This document shows, piece after piece, positions 37,352 through 46,353 of a stretch of 64,000 nt of DNA (position 1 is the first letter of the stretch; each line of letters opens with the position of its first letter). A model generated the notes under the pieces. That model was given only the letters and a program-made list of their open reading frames with translations. It was not told where the DNA came from and did not search any database. The position numbers were made by a program, and so were the translations under genes. Source of the stretch: CANLBN01 sp050633825 (GTDB taxonomy: Bacteria > Pseudomonadota > Gammaproteobacteria > Pseudomonadales > Cellvibrionaceae); contig JBOEHG010000013.1 in assembly GCA_050633825.1 (NCBI GenBank), positions 21,504 through 85,503 on the forward strand. The letters are read 5' to 3'.

Positions 37352-37986
37352 AATTTTTCTCCCAGTCAGTAGCGCATAGATTTTGCAAAAATTATGCCTA
37401 AAATGAACTGTCTCTTACTAAGGCTAGCAAACAATCAACAAGGTTGCTAGTTGATTATCTACCCAAAAATCCTAATCTATTGATTTTAAAAGTTAAATTT
37501 ATCTTTTGGGATGGTGAGAATATTTATTTTCGTTATGATTTTATGCCGAATCAATCAAATATATATTACTTGCCAGCTTAGGGTCGCTTAGAAATATTGA
37601 CGCTTAAATAATCTATTTTTATATTTTATTTATCTGTAAAGATTATTAGTGTTGACAGTAACTGTATGCTTAAGATAATCTACAAATAAGCCAATTTCGG
37701 CGACAGGCAAAAAGTATAGTCAGTAATGTACTGATTATATGTCTTAAATACTGGCAAAAAAGCCATTCTCGAACTCTGAAAGGAAATTTCAGGTCGTGGG
37801 TGGTTGCGTTTTTTCTTCTTCCTCTTTCTAAAATTTCCTCTCTTAGTGAATTAATCAAGCCCATTCTTATTGGATGTGCTTTTAAGTGACTGTTTTCTTT
37901 GATTTTTTGATGCCCTTTAATATGTTAACTATATTTTATTTGGGTTTTTAAAGAATTAATTAACAGAAATTTATCGGAGGAGAAAC
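37352..37986 (+). promoter_or_regulatory. Promoter and leader region of the amide/urea operon
   Basis: The first ~300 bases hold no gene and include the promoter region of the Hcp-like gene. From about 37680 the sequence is likely transcribed leader. It contains small stem-loops: GCC-AATTTC-GGC (37690-37701), TCAGT-AATGT-ACTGA (37720-37734), TGGC-AAAAAA-GCCA (37752-37765) and CTGAAA-GGAAA-TTTCAG (37776-37792), followed by a T-rich tract at 37809-37820. Such a leader fits control by an ANTAR antiterminator, and the operon encodes one (AmiR). A canonical paired hexaloop site with A1/G4 was not found, so the exact site is unresolved. GGAGGAG precedes the first ATG. Confidence 0.5.
37652..37679 (+). 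promoter_or_regulatory. Sigma-70-like promoter of the amide/urea operon
   Basis: TTGACA (37652-37657), a 16-base spacer, and GATAAT (37674-37679). Predicted start near 37686, leaving a leader of about 300 nt before the first gene at 37987. Confidence 0.6.
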
Positions 37987-39246
37987 ATGAAAAATTTTAA
38001 TAATATTGGCGCTACACTGCTGAGTGGTTTTAAAGCGCACCTTTCTACAATAAGTAAAGTTGCTGTATTTGGGGTTGCAATCCCTTTTTCTTTAGCAGTT
38101 CATGCTGATTCGGACATAAAAGTAGGCGCGATCTTTGATCTTACTGGCGGTTTGAATATCTACGGTATACAGCAAAGTCGAGCTATGCATTTAGCGATTG
38201 ACGAATTAAATGCTAATGGAGGTGTATTGGGGAAACAGGCTGAAATAGTTGAGTATGACTCACAGTCAGAACTCAGTAAATATACTGTTTATACAAAAAC
38301 ACTCACCTTGAAAGATAAAGCGGATGTTTTATTTGCTGGTTTGACAAGCTCTTCACGAGAAGCAATAAGACCTTTGGTAAGAAAAGCAAAAATTCCTTAT
38401 TTTTACAGCTCTTTATACGAAGGTGGTGCGTGTGATAAGTACACCTTTGTAACGGGTGCTAGTGCGTCTCAACAAATGAGTGTTCTGATTGAGTGGGCTA
38501 TTAAAAATCACGGGAAAAGAATATTTGTAATGGCGCCTAAATATAACTTCGGTACTATTTCGGCTCACTGGGTTAAGTTATATGCAGAGCAGTTTGGTGG
38601 TGAGGTTGTAACAAGCGAGTTTATCCCGCTTACTGTGACAGATTATTCATCTACTATTCAAAAGATTCAAGCAGTCAAGCCAGACTTTGTTGTTGCTTTA
38701 CCTGTTGGTGCAAACCAAACAGGTTTTCTTGAGCAGTATGCAGCTGCAGGCATGAAAGAGAAAGCGCCTATTGTATCTACAAACTATGGCTCTGGAAATC
38801 AGCAGGTTGTTGTATCTAAAGATACTGGTGAGGGCATCATCGCTTCTCAGCAATACTTTATGTGGATAGATGAGCCTAAGAACAAAGAGTTTGTTGCTAA
38901 GTGGAAAGCTAAGTACGGCTTGGATGAACCCATTGTATCTGGTGCCGTTGATGTTTGGAATGCTGTGAATTTATGGGCAAAAGCAGTAGAAAAAGCAGGA
39001 ACAACAGATTCTGATAAGGTAATTGCAGCTTTAGAAAGTGGTTTATCGTTTGACGCACCTAATGGGCTGGTAAAAATGCTCCCAGGTTCTCATCATCTAA
39101 GTCAAAATATTTATATTGTGAAGGGCGATAGAAACCATGGGTTTGAAACAATAGAAACCTATCCTGATGTTGCGCCTGCATATGAAAATGAAGTCTGTGA
39201 TTTAGTACAAAAACCTAAAACTAAAAAACATTTTGTTCCTATCTAA
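37987..39246 (+). CDS. Periplasmic amide/urea-type ABC transporter binding protein
   Basis: 419 residues with a long signal peptide ending near VHA (about residue 40). The mature protein starts DSDIKVGAIFDLTGGLNIYG, typical of the branched-chain/urea/short-chain amide binding family (Peripla_BP_6 type, UrtA/FmdD-like). Conserved segments include SSSREAIRPLVRK and PYFYSSLYEGG. It delivers a small polar ligand to the downstream permeases. The ligand is inferred from the amidase and AmiC/AmiR genes in the same operon. Substrate could be urea, an amide or a related amine compound. Confidence 0.85.
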   Translation: MKNFNNIGATLLSGFKAHLSTISKVAVFGVAIPFSLAVHADSDIKVGAIFDLTGGLNIYGIQQSRAMHLAIDELNANGGVLGKQAEIVEYDSQSELSKYTVYTKTLTLKDKADVLFAGLTSSSREAIRPLVRKAKIPYFYSSLYEGGACDKYTFVTGASASQQMSVLIEWAIKNHGKRIFVMAPKYNFGTISAHWVKLYAEQFGGEVVTSEFIPLTVTDYSSTIQKIQAVKPDFVVALPVGANQTGFLEQYAAAGMKEKAPIVSTNYGSGNQQVVVSKDTGEGIIASQQYFMWIDEPKNKEFVAKWKAKYGLDEPIVSGAVDVWNAVNLWAKAVEKAGTTDSDKVIAALESGLSFDAPNGLVKMLPGSHHLSQNIYIVKGDRNHGFETIETYPDVAPAYENEVCDLVQKPKTKKHFVPI

Positions 39247-39315
39247 AAAGCTAATTCAAACTAACAGTTTAACTAAAAATATTAGTTTATATAAATAATA
39301 ACAGTAGTTCTAAAA

Positions 39316-39341
39316 GTGGGAAGGGGTTATACCTCTTCCAC
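39316..39341 (+). terminator. Attenuating hairpin after the binding-protein gene
   Basis: GTGGGAAGGG and CCTCTTCCAC pair with wobbles around a TTATA-containing loop. No T-run follows. Hairpins at this position commonly let a binding protein be made in excess of its permeases. Confidence 0.45.
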
Positions 39342-39371
39342 ACTCTCTCCTAAAATATACGGGTTATCGAT

Positions 39372-40238
39372 ATGGGTGTTGATTATATTATAACGGTCTT
39401 GTTGTCCTCGCTCGCCAGTGCCTCCATTCTTTTGATTGCGACAGCAGGATTGGCGGTTGTGTTTGGCCTTATGGGTGTTATCAACTTGGCTCATGGTGAA
39501 TTCATCATGTTTGGTGCATACACTGCACTGATTGTAACAAAGGCAGGTGTGCCTTTTCCTCTTGCTGTACTTGTAGCCACTATTGCTACAGCAATGTTTG
39601 GCGCAATTGTAGAAAAATTAATTATCAGACATTTATACGGCAGATTGTTTGATACGTTGTTGGCGACTTGGGGGCTAAGTTTAGTGCTCTATCAAGTTGC
39701 TGTATTACTATTTGGTACAGTAACCAGTGGTATTGGTATGCCGGTTTCTAATGTAGCAATTGGTGAATATTCTATTTCGACCTATATGCTATTTTTAATT
39801 TTAATTGCGGCTGTAATGATAACTGCAACTTATCTTTTAATGACTAAAACCAGTTATGGTGTTATGGCACGAGCATCTATACAAGATGCGAATATGGCAA
39901 AAGCAATAGGTATTCGTTCGGAGCATATTAATACAACAACGTTTGCATTGGGGTGTGGTCTTGCGGGCTTTGCCGGTGCGATTCTTGTTCCTGCTATACC
40001 GGCAACGCCAACAATGGGTTTTGCCTTTGTGATTAAAGCGTTTTTGATCGTGGTTGCCGCAGGCCCTGTAACATTGACCGGTTCAGTGGTTGCTGGCGGT
40101 GGTTTGGGTGTAGTGACAAGTTCTATTTCAAGCTTCTGGACAACATCAGCAGGAGATCTTTTATTTTTTGTTATCACTATAGGTATTCTTCGCTTTTTCC
40201 CGCAGGGGATTACAGAAAAATGGCGCATGAAACTTTAA
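39372..40238 (+). CDS. LivH/UrtB-type ABC transporter permease
   Basis: 288 residues of mostly membrane helices, the length of LivH permeases. The conserved GLMGVINLAHGEFIMFGAY stretch and the later GIRSEHINTTTFALGCGLAG and KAFLIVVAAGPVTLTGSVVAG regions match the family. It forms one half of the translocation pore with the LivM-like domain encoded next. It lies 125 bases after the binding protein gene. Confidence 0.9.
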   Translation: MGVDYIITVLLSSLASASILLIATAGLAVVFGLMGVINLAHGEFIMFGAYTALIVTKAGVPFPLAVLVATIATAMFGAIVEKLIIRHLYGRLFDTLLATWGLSLVLYQVAVLLFGTVTSGIGMPVSNVAIGEYSISTYMLFLILIAAVMITATYLLMTKTSYGVMARASIQDANMAKAIGIRSEHINTTTFALGCGLAGFAGAILVPAIPATPTMGFAFVIKAFLIVVAAGPVTLTGSVVAGGGLGVVTSSISSFWTTSAGDLLFFVITIGILRFFPQGITEKWRMKL

Positions 40239-40259
40239 TAATTAATTGAGTGCATAAAA

Positions 40260-42143
40260 ATGACTTCCGAAAGTAGTAAATTGATCAAACAGAGCGTGAA
40301 TATTAATACCTCTGTTGATGTAAATAAAAAAAACATTCGCCAATATGATTGGTGTATTAAAACGCTTCTAGTCGGTGCTTGTGTCGCTGCAGTATCTTGG
40401 TCTTTTGATCCATACTTTGCTTATTTAGCTACATCTTGGTTGGCCTTTGGCCTTATTGGATTGAGTTTAGATTTGGTTTGGGGTAGAGGAGGCGTTCTTA
40501 GTTTAGGGCAAACCGCATTTTATGGTGTTGGCGGATATGTTGGTGGTATTGTAGCTATTAACTTTGCTGATGTAACCGGTAATTCATTGATATGGTGCCT
40601 ACCTGCTGGCGCTATAGCAGGGGCATTGGTTTCAGGTTTGGTGGGTGCGGTAATATTTTATGGTCGCTTAGGGCCTCTTCAAACAACCATTCTTACTTAT
40701 ACATTCACATTAATACTGTGGACGATAGCAATCAATTTCTCAGTTGATATTGGTGATGCTTATGTTGGTGGTGATAATGGGATGTCAGATATTCCCTCTA
40801 TGGTTTTAGGGTTTGGTCCCGATGCCGAGCCTTTAAGCGAGCACGCTATGTTTTTATTTGCGCTTGCACTGACGGTGGTTATCTATTTGATTGTCCAGAT
40901 AGTTATGCGCTCCCCATTTGGTCTTATCTCTGACTGTATAAGAATGAATAGTGCAAAAACAGAGCTTATTGGTTATGACATTAGAAAAATGCAATTACTC
41001 TTATTTGTATTTGCCGGTGCTATTGCAGGCATAGCTGGCGCATTATTTGCCAGTTGGTCTAATTATTTAAGCCCTTCTATCTTTAGTGTCTCTGAAGCAT
41101 TGCTTATACCTATTTATGTTTTGGTTGGAGGTAAAGGCCGTTTATTTTCAGCATTTTTAGGTGTTGTAGTTGTGGGCGGAATGTCATATTGGTTGGGTAG
41201 CGGAGTTGCTGGTGGTCAGACTACATTAATTCTAGGTGTTTTCTTGATTGTCCTTGTTTTATTTTTTAAAGAGGGTGTTGTTGGAATTATCACTGATATA
41301 TGGCTGCGGATTCGAAAAAGTTCTACTTCTACTATACAAGAAGCTACCCAAGAAGGTGAGAGTAAAGTTCATGTTAGGGAAGAATTGTTGGGGTTCCTTA
41401 AATCGACAACGGTTCAAAATAAAAATGTAAACTTTAAAACTGACAAGATTACTAAGCGTTTTGGCGGCGTAACTCCTTGTAATCAAGTTACTCAAAAATT
41501 TTCTATAGGAAATGTGAGCTGCCTAATTGGACCTAATGGCGCAGGTAAAAGTACTTTTCTTAAGTGTTGTACCGGCACTCATGATTTATCAGAAGGTAAT
41601 ATTATATTCAATGGAAAAAATATCTCTAAATGGGAACCCTTCCAGCGTGTCCAGGAGGGTATTGGTATAAAAATGCAAGTTGCTCAAGTATTTGGTGAGC
41701 TAACCATTCGAGAGAACTTATGGATAGCGGCATATAGTAGAGAAAAAGATCATAAAAAAGTTGATCAAACAGTAAGGGATGTTCTTATTTTACTCGGAAT
41801 GGATGGCTATTCAGAAAGACTTTCGAGTGAACTGTCTCATGGTGAGCAGCAATGGCTAGATATTGGAATGGTATTATGTTTAAAGCCAATGGCAATTTTA
41901 CTCGATGAGCCTGCAGCAGGAATGACACAAGAAGAAACACGTGAGCTATCAACGTTATGTCGATTACTTGCTTCAAGACATATTGTGATCGTAATTGAAC
42001 ATGATATGGAATTTATTCGTTCTCTAAATGGCGACTGTACCGTTTTGCATCAAGGTGAAGTTTTCGCAGAAGGCAGTATTGAAGAACTTCGAGAAAATGA
42101 TGATGTACTCGATATTTATTTGGGGAGGAAGAAAGATGCTTAA
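40260..42143 (+). CDS. Fused LivM-type permease and LivG-type ATPase
   Basis: 627 residues. Residues about 35-345 are a LivM/UrtC permease (LIGLSLDLVWGRGGVLSLGQ, then about nine helices). After a linker, residues about 390-627 form an ABC ATPase: Walker A GPNGAGKST (about 424-432), signature SHGEQQWLDIG (about 526), Walker B MAILLDEPAAGM, and H-loop VIEHDMEF. The signature is SHGEQ rather than LSGGQ, as is common in LivG/UrtD proteins. Fusion of permease and ATPase fixes their stoichiometry. It overlaps the next ATPase gene by 8 bases. Confidence 0.92.
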   Translation: MTSESSKLIKQSVNINTSVDVNKKNIRQYDWCIKTLLVGACVAAVSWSFDPYFAYLATSWLAFGLIGLSLDLVWGRGGVLSLGQTAFYGVGGYVGGIVAINFADVTGNSLIWCLPAGAIAGALVSGLVGAVIFYGRLGPLQTTILTYTFTLILWTIAINFSVDIGDAYVGGDNGMSDIPSMVLGFGPDAEPLSEHAMFLFALALTVVIYLIVQIVMRSPFGLISDCIRMNSAKTELIGYDIRKMQLLLFVFAGAIAGIAGALFASWSNYLSPSIFSVSEALLIPIYVLVGGKGRLFSAFLGVVVVGGMSYWLGSGVAGGQTTLILGVFLIVLVLFFKEGVVGIITDIWLRIRKSSTSTIQEATQEGESKVHVREELLGFLKSTTVQNKNVNFKTDKITKRFGGVTPCNQVTQKFSIGNVSCLIGPNGAGKSTFLKCCTGTHDLSEGNIIFNGKNISKWEPFQRVQEGIGIKMQVAQVFGELTIRENLWIAAYSREKDHKKVDQTVRDVLILLGMDGYSERLSSELSHGEQQWLDIGMVLCLKPMAILLDEPAAGMTQEETRELSTLCRLLASRHIVIVIEHDMEFIRSLNGDCTVLHQGEVFAEGSIEELRENDDVLDIYLGRKKDA

Positions 42144-42834
42144 AGTTAGTAATGCAACAGGTGGTTATGGAAAAACCGAAATTATTAAAAATGTGAATAT
42201 AGACGTTAAGCCAGGTGAAGCTGTTGCCTTGCTTGGTAGAAATGGTGTAGGAAAATCTACGTTGATGCGTTATATCATGTCAACAATCGATGATTTTGGT
42301 GGTTCAGTGAGTATTGATAATGCTGACTTACCCAAGTCTACAAGTCATCGAGCAAGAGCAGGTTTAGGGTATGTTCCTCAAGGGCGATTTGTCTTTCCTC
42401 GTTTAAGTGTGACCGAAAATATTGTTGCCGCTGCCGCCGCTTGTGGTCACGACACTAAAGAAGCCGTTGATAAAGTGTTTAATGAATTTCCAGCGATGGC
42501 TGAGCGTCCCCACCAATTAGCGGGCAGCTTAAGTGGTGGTCAACAACAGCAATTAGTGATTGGTCGAGCGCTAGCAACTAAACCTCGCTTTTTATTATTA
42601 GATGAACCAACAGAAGGCATTCAACCCAATATCGTTGATTTTATTGCTGAAATGTTAGCCCACCTTAATAAAGAGTATGGCCTGGCTATCTTGGTTGCAG
42701 AACAAAATTTAGACTTCTGTTTGACTATGAGTCAACGCGCTTATGTGATGGATAAAGGAACGATAGTAAAAGAAGTCACAGCAGAAGAGTTAAAAAACGA
42801 TAAAGAGCTTATTAGTGAACTACTAGGTGTATAG
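42136..42834 (+). CDS. LivF/UrtE-type ABC transporter ATPase
   Basis: 232 residues from the ATG at 42136, preceded by GGAGGAAG. The longer frame from 42028 lies inside the upstream gene. Walker A LLGRNGVGKST, signature LSGGQQQQL, Walker B FLLLDEPTEGI and a GYVPQGRFVFPRLSV Q-loop region define a LivF/UrtE-type protein. It pairs with the fused LivG domain as the heterodimeric motor. ATGCTTAA couples it to the upstream gene. Confidence 0.93.
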   Translation: MLKVSNATGGYGKTEIIKNVNIDVKPGEAVALLGRNGVGKSTLMRYIMSTIDDFGGSVSIDNADLPKSTSHRARAGLGYVPQGRFVFPRLSVTENIVAAAAACGHDTKEAVDKVFNEFPAMAERPHQLAGSLSGGQQQQLVIGRALATKPRFLLLDEPTEGIQPNIVDFIAEMLAHLNKEYGLAILVAEQNLDFCLTMSQRAYVMDKGTIVKEVTAEELKNDKELISELLGV

Positions 42835-42853
42835 CTAATTTGAGGTGATATTT

Positions 42854-43039
42854 ATGTGGACAAAAAAACTAATTGAACAATATAGACAGGCCGAAGGCCA
42901 TATAGATTTATCAAAAGAAGATTTAGAAGCAATTGAGTCTATTTTAAATAATATTTCATATCAATTGTCAGAAACATCTTCACTGATTGGTATTGAGCCT
43001 AAAACAGTATTTCAGATAGAGGAGTGGATAAATGTCTGA
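42854..43039 (+). CDS. GatC/AtzG-like small amidase partner
   Basis: 61 residues from the ATG at 42854, preceded by GAGGTGA; a GTG at 42845 would add 3 residues. The sequence LSKEDLEAIESILNNISY followed by IGIEPKTVF resembles GatC (LSEEELEKL..., then EP-T). Small GatC/AtzG-type proteins stabilise GatA-family amidases. Its stop overlaps the amidase start by 8 bases, so the two are translated together. The assignment rests on pattern and context. Confidence 0.6.
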   Translation: MWTKKLIEQYRQAEGHIDLSKEDLEAIESILNNISYQLSETSSLIGIEPKTVFQIEEWINV

Positions 43040-44426
43040 GGCAGATTTAACCGAGTATGATATTTATCATTTAAGTACCCTGTTACGCTCAAAGAAAATT
43101 TCTTCTGTTGAATTAATGCAAGCATGTTTGGCGAAAATAGCTAAAATTGATAAAAGTATTAATGCATTTGTTACGGTTGATCCTGAAGCGGCTTTAAATA
43201 AAGCACAAGAATTGGATGGGTTTGCGCAAAAGGGGCGATATGCTGGAGCCTTGCATGGTATTCCTATCGCAGTAAAAGATAATTATATGACTGCAGATAT
43301 GCCAACAACAGCGGGCTCAAAAGTACAGGTTGAAAAGACTGATCGTGATGCTAAGGTTGTAGCTAAGCTTAGGGAAGCGGGTGCAATTATTATCGGAAAA
43401 ACCAATATGCACGAATGGGCATATGGTGCTACTAATAACTTATCTCATTATGGTGCGGTAAAAAATCCTTGGAATTTGGAGCATATATCAGGTGGCTCCA
43501 GTGGTGGGTCTGGGGCTGCATTGGCGGCTCGACTTGTACCGGGTGCATTGGGAAGTGATACTGGCGGTTCCATTCGTATACCCTCAGCTGCTTGTGGGGT
43601 TTCTGGTCTCAAGCCAACCTATGGAAGGGTGAGTCGTGATGGTGTATTACCCTTATCTTGGTCTTTAGATGTTGCTGGACCAATGGCGCGAAGTGCAAAA
43701 GATTTGGCGGTTATGTTTTCTGCTATATCTGATGATGATAGTACTATCTTTAATAAAAAAGAAAATACTTTTCTCCATGAGAACAAGGATGTCTTAAAGG
43801 GGTTAAAAATAGCGAGAATTACGGGTGATAGGCTAAACTATTCAAACGAAGTGGCGAAATCTTTTGATGATGTTTTATCGCTCATTGAAAGTCATCAGGC
43901 AGAAGTGTCAGAAGTGCGAATTAAGGATGGCTATATCGGTTTTGCTTCATGGGATGCTATCTTACATTCAGAAGCTACAACTTATCATCAAGAAGTATTA
44001 GATAAGTGTGCGGGGGATTATTTTTCCAGTACACGTGTACATCTTGAGGCTGGACGTTATGTATCGGCAACCGATTATCTTAAGGCACAACAATTCAGAG
44101 GCGTTTTCTCTAAACAGTTTGAGGAAATATTTTCTAAATATCAGTTAATTGCTTTGCCTACTTTACCGGTGCTTGCACCAAAAGAGAATCAGCAAGCAGT
44201 CTGTTTTGGGGAAACAGAGATAAGTGCTCAGGACTCAATGACATATTTGGCTTGGGTCGCTAGTCTTACTGGGTTGCCGGCCGTATCTATTCCTTGTGGC
44301 TTTGATAATGGCCTTCCTATCGGTTTATCACTTATTGGGCCGCCGAATAGTGAAATGTGGTTGCTTAATATTGCGCATGCTATTCAACAAGTTAGTCAAT
44401 GGCATTTACAAAAACCTTCTTTATAA
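43032..44426 (+). CDS. Amidase-signature hydrolase (GatA/AtzE family)
   Basis: 464 residues. The Ser-cisSer-Lys triad is visible: Lys in IAVKDNY, Ser in GGSSGGSG, and nucleophile Ser in SDTGGSIRIPSAACG. The N-terminus LRSKKISSVELMQACLAKI and the C-terminal LPAVSIPCGFDNGLPIGL are typical of the family. It hydrolyses an amide or carboxamide to acid and ammonia. No gatB is nearby, so a role in tRNA amidation is unlikely. Operon context points to catabolism of an imported amide or urea derivative. The exact substrate is unknown. Confidence 0.9.
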   Translation: MSEADLTEYDIYHLSTLLRSKKISSVELMQACLAKIAKIDKSINAFVTVDPEAALNKAQELDGFAQKGRYAGALHGIPIAVKDNYMTADMPTTAGSKVQVEKTDRDAKVVAKLREAGAIIIGKTNMHEWAYGATNNLSHYGAVKNPWNLEHISGGSSGGSGAALAARLVPGALGSDTGGSIRIPSAACGVSGLKPTYGRVSRDGVLPLSWSLDVAGPMARSAKDLAVMFSAISDDDSTIFNKKENTFLHENKDVLKGLKIARITGDRLNYSNEVAKSFDDVLSLIESHQAEVSEVRIKDGYIGFASWDAILHSEATTYHQEVLDKCAGDYFSSTRVHLEAGRYVSATDYLKAQQFRGVFSKQFEEIFSKYQLIALPTLPVLAPKENQQAVCFGETEISAQDSMTYLAWVASLTGLPAVSIPCGFDNGLPIGLSLIGPPNSEMWLLNIAHAIQQVSQWHLQKPSL

Positions 44427-44459
44427 CGATGAACTTTAATTTTAAGTGAGTGGATCAAG

Positions 44460-45653
44460 GTGAAAAAAGTAATTGATAATATAGCCGATAATCTTGATGG
44501 TGATGAAAGTGTCATTAATGTCGGTGTTCTTTTCTCTCATAGCGGGTCAATGTCCGTTACTGAAGAAGCTCATTTGCAAGGTACACTATTAGCGATCAGT
44601 GAAATTAATGAAGCGGGTGGTGTGTCTGGGAAAAAAATCAGCCCTATTATCGAAAACCCTAATTCTGATCCTGTATTGTGCGCTAATTTGGCTAAAAAAA
44701 TCTTACTATCGGGTGATGATGTTCCTGTTATTTTCGGTTGCTGTTCATCTGCAAGTCGTAAAGCAACCTTACCTGTTGTTGAACGATCAGGTTGTTTACT
44801 TTTTTATCCATCATTTTATGAAGGGTTTGAATATTCACAAAGTATATATTATACCGGTGCTACACCTAATCAGACAGCGATACCACTTATTGAGTACTTG
44901 TTGAATAATTATGGCAAGAATTTTTACTTAGTAGGCTCAGATTATGTATATCCTCATGAAGTAAACCGTATAGTTAAAGAATTTTTAGAAGAAAGTGGTG
45001 GTAATGTATTAGGTGAAGAGTATATTAATATTAATTCCGATGTGTCTGAGTATAGGAATGTTGTATCGAATATAAAACGTAGTAATGCCGATGTAATATT
45101 TTCTACAGTAGTTGGTCTAGATACCGTCAATTTATATAATAGTTATTCAGAATTAGGCATGGATTCGAAAATAACGCCAATTGCCAGTTTGACAACCAGT
45201 GAGGGCGAACTGTCTTTGTTAGATAGCAAAGCTAAAAAAGGGCATATTACAGGTTCTGTTTATTTTAGTAATATTCAAGCGAAAGAGAATGTAGAATTTG
45301 TTGCTCGTTTTAAGGAAAAATTTGGGGATAATGCTATCCCTAATGTATACAGTACAACGGCTTACTTGCAAGTTTATCTGTTTGCTAAAGCAATGAGTGT
45401 GGTGGGTGATAATGATATCGATAAAATTGCGACAGCTTTATCTTCGTTGTCAATGGGTACGCCTTTAGGTACGGTTAGTATTGATGCTATATCAAACCAC
45501 CTTAATCTTCGCCCGCGTATAGGTCGGTCTACGTCGGAAGGTGTATTTGATATTGTCTGGGAAAGTGAAAATGATGTAGTCCCAGACCCTTATCTTGTTG
45601 CTTATAATAGAGAGTTAATGAATAAAACAAAGCTTTACAAAAATTCAAAATAA
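44460..45653 (+). CDS. amiC: AmiC-like cytoplasmic amide sensor
   Basis: 397 residues with no signal peptide despite a Peripla_BP fold, which is the hallmark of AmiC. Segments match Pseudomonas AmiC: VGVLFSHSGSMSVTEE, GCCSSASRKATLPVVERSG, LLFYPSFYEGFEYSQSIYY, GSDYVYPHEVN, DVIFSTVVGLDTVNLY and PIASLTTSEGE. AmiC binds AmiR and releases it when the amide ligand is present. The start is GTG at 44460. It lies directly upstream of the AmiR gene, as in Pseudomonas. Confidence 0.9.
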   Translation: MKKVIDNIADNLDGDESVINVGVLFSHSGSMSVTEEAHLQGTLLAISEINEAGGVSGKKISPIIENPNSDPVLCANLAKKILLSGDDVPVIFGCCSSASRKATLPVVERSGCLLFYPSFYEGFEYSQSIYYTGATPNQTAIPLIEYLLNNYGKNFYLVGSDYVYPHEVNRIVKEFLEESGGNVLGEEYININSDVSEYRNVVSNIKRSNADVIFSTVVGLDTVNLYNSYSELGMDSKITPIASLTTSEGELSLLDSKAKKGHITGSVYFSNIQAKENVEFVARFKEKFGDNAIPNVYSTTAYLQVYLFAKAMSVVGDNDIDKIATALSSLSMGTPLGTVSIDAISNHLNLRPRIGRSTSEGVFDIVWESENDVVPDPYLVAYNRELMNKTKLYKNSK

Positions 45654-45664
45654 AGTGTATTGAT

Positions 45665-46279
45665 ATGTTAGGTAACCGTAAAGAACTGAGAGCTCTCGCG
45701 AAATTAAAGTCACTAGTGATTCATCCTTTGGATGATGATGGTAAAGTCCTTATGCAGCAGCTGAATCGTGTTGGCTGCCATGCGACACAAGTTTGGCCGG
45801 AACCTAAAAATATACCTGAAGATATTGATATTGTTTTTTTCTTATTGGATTATGAGCGAGCACTCAACTGGTCTTCTTTTGATGATGAGAGAAACTTTAC
45901 ATTAATAGCGTTATTGGATTATGAGAATTCAAAAATGCTAGAAGCATTAGTGAATGCAAACGTTCAGGGCCTTATAACAAAACCTATTAGACCTTTTGGA
46001 ATTCTGGCTCATTTAATTAATGCTCGCTCTTTATTTCAGTATGAAAAACGATTATTAAATCGAATTAGTAAGCTTGATAGTAATTTACGGTCTCGTAGAA
46101 AAGTAGAAAAAGCGGCAAAATTGATAGCAGATAAATATGATCTAACGGAAGAAGAGGCCTATACTGCAATACGTAAAGAAGCTATGAACAAGCAAGTAAC
46201 CCTTGAAGTGATGGCTGAGTCAGTTATTTGTGTTGATGAATTTATTGGTGGTAAAGAGACTAATAAAAGTAAAAAGTAA
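45665..46279 (+). CDS. amiR: AmiR-like ANTAR-domain transcription antiterminator
   Basis: 204 residues. Residues 1-125 are a receiver-like domain without a clear phosphoacceptor Asp pocket, followed by a short coiled coil. The C-terminal ANTAR domain (about 140-190) shows KVEKAAKLIADKYDLTEEEAY and IRKEAMNKQ. ANTAR proteins bind leader RNA and prevent termination. It starts 11 bases after amiC, consistent with an AmiC-AmiR complex. The likely target is the ~300-nt leader of this operon, but the structured region 46354-46470 is a second candidate. Confidence 0.9.
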   Translation: MLGNRKELRALAKLKSLVIHPLDDDGKVLMQQLNRVGCHATQVWPEPKNIPEDIDIVFFLLDYERALNWSSFDDERNFTLIALLDYENSKMLEALVNANVQGLITKPIRPFGILAHLINARSLFQYEKRLLNRISKLDSNLRSRRKVEKAAKLIADKYDLTEEEAYTAIRKEAMNKQVTLEVMAESVICVDEFIGGKETNKSKK

Positions 46280-46353
46280 CGTTAAATTTTTATAGCCGGC
46301 AATATAGAGCTGGTTCCTCCTGGCAGCGTCGCCATACCTTATATATTTTGCTT

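Noticed and set aside
37690..37765. Two hexaloop hairpins as a canonical ANTAR-binding site
   Set aside because: The loops start with A but lack G at position 4, so the canonical motif is not met; reported only as a possible variant.
37670..37864. 64-codon minus-strand ORF opposite the amide operon leader
   Set aside because: Lies across the predicted promoter and leader of the operon and has no family resemblance.
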